Assembly (NCBI GenBank): GCA_019448385.1
Contig: JAGTXO010000059.1
Coordinates: 1-64,000 of the forward strand
DNA length: 64,000 nt
From: Diacronema lutheri
Taxonomy: Eukaryota; Haptophyta; Pavlovophyceae; Pavlovales; Pavlovaceae
Direction of reading: 5' to 3'
Part shown: one piece after another, positions 22,570 to 30,600 of the stretch
How positions within the stretch are numbered: the first letter of the stretch is position 1
Layout of the letters: each line of letters starts with the position of its first letter
Program-made: the position numbers and the translations under genes
Notes under the pieces: generated by a model
Told to the model about the DNA's origin: nothing
Database searches by the model: none
Seen by the model: the letters and a program-made list of their open reading frames with translations, nothing else

Positions 22570-24084
22570 GCGCGCGCTGTTGCGGGCTGCGCAGCAGGGA
22601 CGACGGGGGAATTGGCGAGCGAGGGTTGGGCGCAGATCAGCGTGGTGGCGCGGCAAGACGAGCGCGCGCCGGGCGCCTGGCGCGGAGGCGCCCCGCGCGA
22701 GGACGCGAGCCGCTTCTCGCACCGGACGGGCGCCCACGCGCAAGCCGGCTTTCGAGGGCTGGTGGATGGTGGCAGATGCCGAAACGGACACATGGAATGA
22801 TGCGTCGGCGGCGCGAGCGCGGGACGATCTTGCCCGGGCAATTTTGCGCACGCTGCCAGCGCGCGTATGCGTGCGCATGCAGCGGGCGGCGCGCACGTTG
22901 CGCGTGACGGGGCGCCGAGCGGCACACCGGCGGGGACGCGCTCGCCGCTGCCGTGGCATCGTACGCTGCCTGCGTGCTGGCCCGCACGCACGTTGCCGGC
23001 GCGAGGGGACGGCGAGTGCGCCTCGGCCGAACAGGCGCGAACGTTACGCCCGAGCGCGTGGCCGGGCCCCGCCGACTGCACGCAGCGCCGGCCCAGGCGC
23101 GCATCCGCCCGACGCGGATTTGGACGACGCATCGACCGGCACGCCGAGCGTCTGCGCCCGCCTCGCGGCCGGTCGCGCCGGCCCCTCTTCGGCCCGAGGC
23201 CGCACGTCCGCCGCGCGCCGCTTTGGCGCGCGGCGCGGCGCTCCCGGAACGCGCATGGCACACGCGCGGTGCGCGGGCACGCCCGCAACGCGCCATTCCA
23301 GCGCGAGCAGTTCGGCAAGCTTGCAGCGCGCGAGCAGCCGGGCATGTGCCGCGGAAACACAGTTCGCTGTGTGCGCCGGCCGCGACGACACGGCGTAGCG
23401 GCGCGAGGCTGGCCGCCGGGGCCACGGGCGTACTGCCGTGGCGCGACGCCATGGTATGAGCATTAAATTCATCGGGGGGTGGGGTGGGGGGGGGGGGGGG
23501 GGCGCGTTGTGCGCACTTGGCGCGCGAGTAGTGCGAGTGGCGGGCGAGCCTCGTCGCCCACGGAGCCCGCCCCCGGCTCGGCGGCGCGCCGCCTGCTCGC
23601 CGGGTCGCGCACCGCCGTCGCCGCCGCTGCGCACTTGCCCAGCTTGCCGGCAGGCGGCAGGCGGCGGCGACGGCGGCGGCGGCGGCTGCGGCTGCGGCGC
23701 GAGCGCGACGCCGGGCGGCGGCAGCGCCGACGGCACGCGCGCAGCGGCGACCCACGCGGCGGCGGGCAGCGCGCCAGCGTGAGGCCCCTGCGCGCCGGCC
23801 GCATTGGCGCCGCCCTGCGCGCCCTAGAAGGGCGCGCAGGTACGCGGGCCGGTCGCGCGGCGCGCGGTGCTGGCGAGCACCCGACGGCTGCGCGTCGGCG
23901 CGAGCGGCGCGGCGGGCGTCGCGCCGGCGGGTGCTGGCCAGCACCGCGCGCCGGCGGCGCGCCCGCCGCCAGCGCGCCGCCCGCCGCCGGCGCCGCGCGC
24001 GCCGTCCGCGCCCGCCGCCACCGCGCGCCGCCGCCGCGCATTCGCGCGCGGCGGCGACGGCGGCCGCGGCGAGCGCCGCCGCCG
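22570..24084. other. Low-complexity region between the USP and helicase genes
   Basis: The stretch is Ala/Arg/Pro-rich in every frame and contains a G tract near 23480-23502 and GGC-repeat tracts at 23650-24090. I see no domain and no RNA gene. The right end (23900-24090) may encode an alanine-rich tail of the helicase. The AT-richer bases at 23455-23475 could be a 3-prime end of the helicase transcript, but no clear signal stands out. Confidence 0.5.
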
Positions 24085-26473
24085 CCGCCTCGCCACCGCT
24101 GACCGCGCGGAGCACCTCTTTGAAGACGACGCTGCGCGTCACGAGGTCCGCGCCGAGCGCAAAGCGGACGCGCGACGTGTGCCCGACGCGCGAAGCGGCC
24201 ACGTGGAGCTGGCCGTGCGTGAAGCACGGCTCGGCGAGCCACACGCCCGCGCACCCGAGCGCTTGCCCCTGCGCCTCGTTACGCCGGCCGCACCGGGGAA
24301 CTGGCGGCGCATCCATGCAAACGCGAACGTGCGCCCTCGTCGGGCGAGTGGTGGTCGACACGCGCGATGAGCGCGGTGCTGTCGCGCCCGGCGGCCGCGC
24401 CGGGGCGTGCGCACTCGAGCAGCCGGCCGCCGGCGCGCACGCCGCGCACGATCAGCCGCGTGCCGCCGCACAGCCCCTCGCCGGGCGAGAGGTTGCGCAG
24501 CAGCATCACCACCATCCCGGGCTTCAGGTCGAGGACGCGGTGCGGCATCTGCGCGTGCTCGAGCGAGTCGAGGAATTCGACCGACGCCAGCGCAATCTGC
24601 CCGCCCGCCACGTCGTCGCGCCAGCTCGTCCGCCGACTCGCACCTCGCCGCCGCGCCCGGGAAGCGGCCGATCACCAGCCAGTTGATCCGCGCCACGTCC
24701 GTCTGCTTGGCGCAGAGCACCGCGCGGTCGCACAGCGAGCCGTCGTCGGTCCAACACGCCGAGCCGTGGACAAAGTCGTCACGAGCTCCGTCGGGAAGGC
24801 CGAGCCCTCGCGGATGGGGACGCCGCCGACGGCCTCGGGCAGCTGCACGGCATCGAGCGGGAATGCGCCGGGCATGGCCCCGGCAGCCGGCACCGCCGCG
24901 GGAAAGGCGCCGTCGCCGGGGCTGCGCAGCAGCTTCGCCCACTCGCCCGCGCCGAGCGCGTCGCCCGTGTCGCGCGCCGCGCTCGAGGCGCGAAAGTTCT
25001 CGACCAAGGCGTGCTGCCGATCGTGCTGCCACGGCGCCGAGTACTTGAGGCAGGAGCGCACGATCTGCGCGCGCGAGCCGCGCCGCACCACCAGCAAGAA
25101 CTGGCGAAAGTCGCCGGCGAGCAGCAACGTCTCGCCGCCAAAGCGCTCGTCGACGCCCGTCACGTCGCGCCAACACCGATCAGGCGAGTCGAGGTGGCAC
25201 CGCGTCTGCATCGGCGCCTCGTCCCACACGACCAGCCGCCGCGGCGGCCAGGGAGCGCCCGCGCTCGGAGCGCGGCACGCCATTGAACGGCTTGCCCGTC
25301 TGAGTCGGCACCGCCGGGCACCTTGAAGGTCGAGTGGAAGGTGCGGCCGTCGGGCAGCAGCGTGGCGGCGACGCCCGAGGACGCGCCCACGACGACCGCG
25401 TGCCCATCCGCGCGCACGGCGGCGATGATGGCGCGCTCGACAAACGTCTTGCCCGTTCCGCCCGGCGCGTCGCAAAGATGCAGCCGGTTGCCCACGCCGC
25501 GCAGCGCCGATTTGACGACCGCGCCGTGGAGCGCGCACTGCTGGCCGCCCTCGGCCATCGCCGCGCGCGCCGCCGCCGCGCTCGCAGCCCGCTCGGCGCG
25601 ATGGTAGCCCTGCGCGCGCGCGAGCTCGCGCCCGCCCGGCCCGGCCGGCGCGCGCGCCGTGCGCAGACCGGCCACCGCCGCGAGCGCCGCCGCGCGCTCG
25701 CGCTCGTCGGGCACGTACAGCCCCGTGGAGTCGAACGTGTCGGCCCAGGCGGGCACGCCGTACGAGGCGAAGGCGTCCGAGCCGGGCTGCGGCCGCTGCT
25801 CGGCGCGCTTCAGGAGCATGACCCCGCACACGTTCCACTTGGTGCCAAACATCGAGCCCGTGAGCCCCGTGTAGACGCAGTCGAGCTGCGTGGCGATGGC
25901 GCAGACGTCCTCGTGCCGGATCTCGTCGACCGGTTCGCGCCGCGCGTCGACGAGCGGCACGACGCGCTCGGAGCCCGCCCACGTGAACGTGCGCGTCGAC
26001 ATGTTCAGCCGCGTGTGCGCGAGCGTGTCGTCCTCGTACTTGGGCTTGACGGCGGGCGAGAGCTTGCCGCGCACCTCCTCCTTCGAGAGGCCGCGCGTGT
26101 TGAGCAGCTCCTTCTGGCGCGCGTGCACCGTCTCGACGCGCTGATCGTCGATGGCGCGCAGGGCGCCAAAGTAGGCGTCCATCTGCGCGAGCGGCGCGCC
26201 TTCAATCGGCAGCTCCTTGTCGGTCACGCCGGCCGTGTACGCCGCCTTGTCGACGTCCGTCGGCCCGTACATGGTGCCAAAGTTGCCGTCGCCCGTGAGC
26301 TCGGGCCAGTCGACGACGCAGGGCGGCGAGACGAAGGCGAGCGCGCGGCGCGACGGCCCGTAGCTCAGCTTGTCGACCGTGCGCGCCTGCTCGCTCGGCT
26401 TGACCGGCCGCGTGCTCACGATCTCGCAGTTGACGAGCGCCGCGTCGAAGGCGCGCAGGTCGATGGCGGCCAT
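24085..26473 (-). pseudogene. SSB-like domain fused to a PIF1/Helitron-type helicase, broken by frameshifts
   Basis: ATG at 26473 (MAAIDLRAFDAALVNC) begins a domain of about 250 residues, with LDCVYTGLTGSMFGTKWNVC, resembling virus-type single-strand-DNA-binding proteins. It runs in frame into a helicase: Walker A DAPGGTGKTF (near 25.46 kb) and HSTFKVPGG. Later motifs sit in other frames: LVVWDEAPMQ (DEAP Walker B), LLLAGDFRQ, AVLCAKQTDVARIN, LKPGMVVMLLRNLSPGEGLC and CFTHGQLHVAASRVGH. Reading the whole helicase needs at least six frame changes between 25.3 and 24.2 kb. The conserved motif order is complete, so the gene was once functional. Neighbouring conserved genes are intact, so I take the breaks as real decay. 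PIF1-type helicases unwind DNA during replication of Helitrons, large DNA viruses and some transposons; the SSB-helicase fusion is unusual. Confidence 0.75.
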
Positions 26474-26948
26474 GGTCGTTGTGCGCGGGAGATCACGCTG
26501 CAGGCGGCTCCACAGTAGGTTCGAGAAAAAAAAAAGCTGGGCCAACGGTCAGTCGAGCGCCACAAGCAATCCTCGGGAGCCGGTGGCCCAACCCAACCCA
26601 ACGATCTTCGTCGCCACCCTTCGCGCGTTTTCCGTTCGCGCCCAAGCAGACAATGAGACCACAATCTCGGTGCTGCTCGGCGCGATGATGGGCCTCAGCG
26701 GCTCGGTGGCGATCGTGCTCTACGTGCGCGCGCGACGTCGCGAGGTGCAGCACGGGCGCGTGGCGACGCCGCGCATCATCCAGCGCCAGCTCGAGCTGCA
26801 GCTGCCGTGGGGCCGGCCGGACGAGGCATCCGTCGCCTCGCGTGCCGAAACGCCGGGCGTCGAGGCCGCGTCGCGCTCGGTGCGCGACGCGGCGCCCGAG
26901 CCGGACCCGGACGAGGGCTACGTGCGCGTGGCGAGCGCGGCGTTCTGA
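26472..26948 (+). CDS. Small predicted membrane protein, divergent from the SSB-helicase gene
   Basis: The frame ends at TGA 26948 and encodes NETTISVLLGAMMGLSGSVA followed by IVLYVRARRRE, one clear membrane segment with a basic stop-transfer flank, then an acidic C-terminal tail of about 75 residues rich in E, D, R and P. The start is uncertain. Candidate ATGs at 26463 and 26472 overlap the opposite-strand start codon at CCATGG; the next in-frame Met (26685) falls inside the membrane segment. A poly-A run (26526-26535) lies in the shared leader. I recognise no family. It is the last open frame before the palindromic element at 27030 and could be element-encoded. Confidence 0.4.
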   Translation: MVVVRGRSRCRRLHSRFEKKKSWANGQSSATSNPREPVAQPNPTIFVATLRAFSVRAQADNETTISVLLGAMMGLSGSVAIVLYVRARRREVQHGRVATPRIIQRQLELQLPWGRPDEASVASRAETPGVEAASRSVRDAAPEPDPDEGYVRVASAAF

Positions 26949-27029
26949 GGCGCGCACGACGTCGCCCAGCCAGAGCAGCCCGGGGCGGGGCGAGTCCGGC
27001 TGCGCGGAGGTCCGGCTCGAGCGGGCGGG

Positions 27030-27380
27030 CGCCATGCTCTGAGGCGCCGCCGCTTTCTAAAAGGGTGTAGGGTGTAGGGTGTAGGATGCAAAACAAGCCC
27101 TCCCCACATTTGGGCCCGACGTCATTCCTTCTTCGAAGCCGTGACGTTACTCACATACGAGTACTTTTACTTAGTGTAGGATGTATCTATTCTCTAAGTA
27201 TTTGCATAGTGTAGGGTGTAGGATAAGTACGGTTACGAAAGTCCTACAGGGAGTGAAGGAATGACGCTGTGACGAAAGAAGGAATGACGTCGGGCCCAGA
27301 TGTGGGGAGGGCTTGTTTTGCATCCTACACCCTACACCCTACACCCTTTTGAAAAGCGGCGGCGCCTCAGAGCATGGCGG
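27030..27380. mobile_element. Inverted-repeat element, copy A (MITE-like, telomere-like arms)
   Basis: Left arm 27030-27133 and right arm 27281-27380 are near-perfect inverted repeats of about 100 bases. From outside in, each arm holds GGCGCCGCCGCTTT, three telomere-like GGGTGTA units, a GATGCAAAACAAGCCC block and a GACGTCATTCCTTC block. The inner 150 bases are AT-rich and also contain shorter GTGTAGGAT units in opposite orientations. No coding frame is present. Long inverted arms around a short non-coding centre fit a foldback or MITE-type non-autonomous element. Confidence 0.75.
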
Positions 27381-27579
27381 CTCGACAGCATGGCGCCTAT
27401 ACAGCATGGCGTCGTCCAGCGTCACGCCGCGTCGTGGTCCTGCCGCTCCTCCGTGGCGCACGGATGGCGCTCCTCCGTGACGCAGCCGAACGACGTCGCG
27501 GCGTCACGGCCCGGGCGCAGTCGCCATCCTGGACGCCACGCTGGACGACGCCATGCTGTCGAGGCGCCATGCTGTCGAG
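27381..27579. repeat. Spacer of the large palindrome, itself partly palindromic
   Basis: The spacer starts with CATGGCGGCTCGACAGCATG and ends with the complement of the same sequence. Related CAGCATGGCG units repeat inward (CAGCATGGCGTCGTCCAGCG near the left, its complement near the right). Dyad symmetry therefore continues from both elements almost to a centre near 27.48 kb. Confidence 0.65.
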
Positions 27580-27917
27580 CCGCCATGCTCCGAGGCGCCG
27601 CCGCTTTCTAAAAGGGTGTAGGGTGTAGGGTGTAGGATGCAAAACAAGCCCTCCCCACATTTGGGCCCGACGTCATTCCTTCTTTCGTCACAGCGTCATT
27701 CCTTCTCCCCCCTATGGGACTTTCATAACCGTACTTATCCTACACCCTACACTATGCAAATACCTAGAGAATAGATACATCCTACACTAAGTAAAGGTAC
27801 TCGTATGTGAGTAACGTCACGGCTTCGAAGAAGGAATGACGTCGGGCCCAAATGTGGGGAGGGCTTGTTTTGCATCCTACACCCTACACCCTACACCCTT
27901 TTAGAAAGCGGCGCCGA
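27580..27917. mobile_element. Inverted-repeat element, copy B, opposite orientation to copy A
   Basis: Arms lie at about 27580-27685 and 27830-27917 and match those of copy A. The centre (27686-27829) is the reverse complement of the copy A centre with small differences, for example an extra CCCCCTATGGG. The right arm ends at GCGGCGCC, a little shorter than its partner. Two head-to-head copies make the whole 27030-27917 interval a long imperfect palindrome. Confidence 0.75.
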
Positions 27918-28330
27918 AGGTGGGAGGATGCCACCCGTATGCGCGCGTTTGAACGTGCGCGGACGGCCGTTGGCTTCGCGCCCTTTCGCCCACGGTTTGC
28001 GCGCCAACGGACCAGTCCTCCGCGGGCGCCGCGCATCGTCTCAGGGGCGGTCGGTGTGGTACGCCGCGCGCATCGTCAGCGCCGCGGCGTCGAGCTCGGC
28101 GAGCGAGGGCGCGTACGTGACGCCGCTCAGCACCTCGTCCGCGCCCGCCCTCGTCGCGCTCGCCGCCTCCGCAGTGCGCGCAGGCGGCTTCGTGACGGCA
28201 CGCGAGGCCACGCCGCGCGCCGCAGGTGCCTTCGCGCGCTGCATCGTCTGTCTGCCGGTCCGACGCGCTCTGCTCTGAACGAACGGACGGCACGCCCGAC
28301 GAGATCTCGTCGCGTGCACGCTCGCACAGC

Positions 28331-29163
28331 ATGTACCCCCAGAACGTCTCCGAGCTGCTGCCCGACGAGATCTTCGGCGACGAGCTGCTCGTCGACCGGC
28401 ACTACCGCGTGCGCATCCTTCAGCGTGTCGCCCGCCGCCGCGATGCGGCCGAGGCCAACTTTTGGCTCGACGGCGGGCCCGCCGACTCGGTCGTCGGCGC
28501 GTGCATGTGCGGCCGAATCTACGCGCTCAAGTGCATGGGCCGGCTCGTCCGCGGCGCCCGGATCCTCGCGCTGCTGCGCAAAAATGTGGCGCTCGCCACG
28601 TGCCGCGCACACCTCATGGGCCACATGCTCCAGCGCATCGTCGGCGACAGCGGCGTCGCGCGGCTGCTGCAGCTGGTTGCAGCTCGTTCGCGAGGATCAC
28701 GACACGCTCAACGCCGAGCACCAGGCCTTGGAAGCACAGCATGACACCGGCCAAGTCATGCGACGGCATGTGCGCGCGCGCCGACGCGCTCTCCAAGGAC
28801 CTCGCACGGGCGCACGAGCACGCTCACAAGCTCGATGGCTATCTGGTGTGGTGCAGCGAGCGCCTCGGTGAGAGTGACTCTTTCAACGGAGCGCTCGAGA
28901 ACCTGAACACGCGGTGCAGCATGAGATGTGCTGGCTCCACGCCGAGATGTCGTCGCTCGTTGCGAGTTCGCCCGAGGCTTACGCGAACGACAGCGAGGCC
29001 ACCGACTTCAAGGACCACGGCGTGTGCGTCGAGTTCGATGTCTTCAACCGCGACGGGGTCGAGGGCGCGCCCGTGCCCGCGACCGCGCCCACGAAGGCAG
29101 AGCCGGGCATCGAGTCCGAGTGCATCGCGCCCGCACAGGCAGAGCCGGGCAGCGAGTCCGAAG

Positions 29164-29196
<33 letters not shown>

Positions 29197-29470
29197 GGCA
29201 GAGCCGCGCACCGAGCCCAAGTGAGCCAACGTGCCGCCGAACTCGCCCAAGCTCTCGTCGGTCGACAGTCAGGCCACCGAGTACAAGACCTCCTACGCGA
29301 ACTCACGTGCTCGCCACCTGCAACGCCTCGAGTTTACGCACGCGTTCGAGTCTGTGCAGGCCGAGGTCGCTTAGCCAAAGCGCGCCAAGGTTCCGGCCAC
29401 CGGCGCATCCAGCCGCTGGCTGCGCAACACGGCGGTGCGCAACACCCGCAGCTCGGCCAACGGCAAGTAG
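28331..29470 (+). pseudogene. Broken gene for a coiled-coil protein of unknown function
   Basis: Sense begins at ATG 28331 (MYPQNVSELLPDEIFGDELL) and runs about 110 residues, with a cysteine-containing stretch GACMCGRIYALKCMGRL. It then shifts frame near 28675 (QLVREDHDTLNAEHQALEA, coiled coil), again near 28740 (RADALSKDLARAHEHAHKLD) and again near 28910 (MCWLHAEMSSLVASSPEAY). An acidic E/S/P-rich tail with two similar AEPG...SE units follows. An in-frame TAG occurs near 29373, after which sense resumes to about 29470. At least three frameshifts and one stop mark it as decayed. No family is recognised; the middle looks like a parallel coiled coil. Confidence 0.45.
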
Positions 29471-30500
29471 CGCGCCGGCGCAGCGCACGGTATGCCGCGG
29501 CGAGCTCAGTCGCGAAGAGTGTCCGACTGGCCGCGCCCTCCACGGGGTGCACGCGCACTCGGCGCGGTCCGGTCAGTCAGGGGGCCTCAGCTTGCGCGAT
29601 GCCAGTTGCGAGCCCCCCCGGAATCCGCCATTCTATTCTACTAGGCGTAAATCACCCAAGCCCTTCCGGTCGCCCGCATTCCGGGGTCGGACCCGCCGTC
29701 GGCCCGGCTCGGGCCCTCCGTCCGCCGCGCCCGCTCGACCCCGAATTCTACTCCAAATCGGCCGGTCAGGAGGGTGTCTCGGTCCTAGGCTCGTCATAAG
29801 CCTCGCCCCGACCCCTCGAGCGCTCATTGGCTGGCTTTTACCCCTTGATTGTACGACCCGGGTCGTACTCTCAGCCTTACACTGGCCGGACCAGCCCGGA
29901 CCGCGCCGTATATAGACCGGACGCGCAAAGCCGGCGCCGGCCAGACCCCGCGGACGGCGTGCGGTCCACAGCGTCGCCGCGCCACGCCGACACGGGGGCG
30001 CGGCGACCAGGCGCCGCCAAGCGCCCTGGCGAATGCAGCTGCCGCCAACGGCCGCGCTCGCGGCGCACGCGCCTCCGACCCATCGCACGCGCGCGCGGCC
30101 AACGGCGCGTGTGCGCACGCGCGCCATGCGAGGCCCCGCCGTGCCGTCATCGCCGCCGCCAGCGGCCGCCGTGCCGAGACAGCCGCCGTCGGGCAGCGCC
30201 CGTCGCATCTGCGCGTGACGCTGAGGTGGCCTAGGTCGGCGCGGCACGCGATCGGCCGATTACTCCCCCCCCATATTTAGATGCGCGGGAATCGACGACA
30301 TTGGTGGCTACTCGATTCCCCCGCAGCTGGTGCTGACCCCGCGCGCCGTTAGTATATCTATATTTCGAGGAACGTTGTGAGTTCCACTCTGATTCGTGAG
30401 GCGTTCGTACATCTAATTTCGTCAATGTTTACAACGAAGCGCTCGTTGGATAGCGACGCTGCCCGACGAGGAAAGAGGTAACGATATGTTTAAGATACGA
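29471..30500. other. Intergenic region with promoter-like elements
   Basis: No gene is supported. The stretch carries an ATTGG box, an 18-base palindrome and a TATATA element (listed separately), a short inverted repeat GCGGGAATCGA / TCGATTCCCCCGC at about 30288-30326, and AT-rich sequence with TATATCTATATTT near 30353 that may belong to the promoter of the TIR-like gene at 30601. Confidence 0.5.
29824..29915 (+). promoter_or_regulatory. Promoter-like cluster: ATTGG box, 18-bp palindrome, TATA box
   Basis: ATTGG (29826-29830) is followed by the perfect palindrome GTACGACCCGGGTCGTAC (29851-29868) and TATATA (29910-29915), about 43 bases after the palindrome. The order and spacing are those of a core promoter with a factor site. 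No good reading frame follows closely, so it may drive a non-coding or lost transcript. Confidence 0.3.
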
Positions 30501-30578
30501 ACGACGCTTACAGGCGGGTCAGCAGGAGGGGCGCGCACGGGGCCGAGGCTGGACAAACGGAGCGAGCGAAAGGGCGCA
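30501..30578 (+). repeat. Dispersed leader repeat, copy 1, directly upstream of the TIR-like gene
   Basis: It begins ACGACGCTTACAGGCGGGTC and ends at AGCGAGCGAAAGGGCGCA, 22 bases before the ATG at 30601. The same sequence occurs at 51565-51681 (minus), 55089-55195 (minus), 55231-55327 (plus) and in part at 55341-55371 (plus). The start resembles a 3-prime splice site (a CTAAC-type branch point in other copies, then TTACAG). Confidence 0.8.
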
Positions 30579-30600
30579 AGATCGGAGGCTGGTCGCAGTG

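Larger units (their letters stand above)
26949..28330. other. Gene-free interval holding the nested palindromic element
   Basis: Apart from the inverted-repeat structure at 27030-27917, the flanks (26949-27029 and 27918-28330) show no gene I can support. The element interior is markedly more AT-rich than the rest of the window. Confidence 0.6.

Noticed and set aside
26474-26545. N-terminal extension of the helicase to a TTG at 26545
   Set aside because: The extension translates a poly-A tract (MAQLFFFSNLL) and has no ATG; the ATG at 26473 is the natural start.
27058-27085. True chromosome end
   Set aside because: Only three telomere-like units per arm, internal to the contig and arranged as inverted pairs, so a telomere or fusion scar is less likely than an element terminus.
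30598-30600. GTG start for the TIR-like gene
   Set aside because: The ATG immediately following is the normal eukaryotic start.
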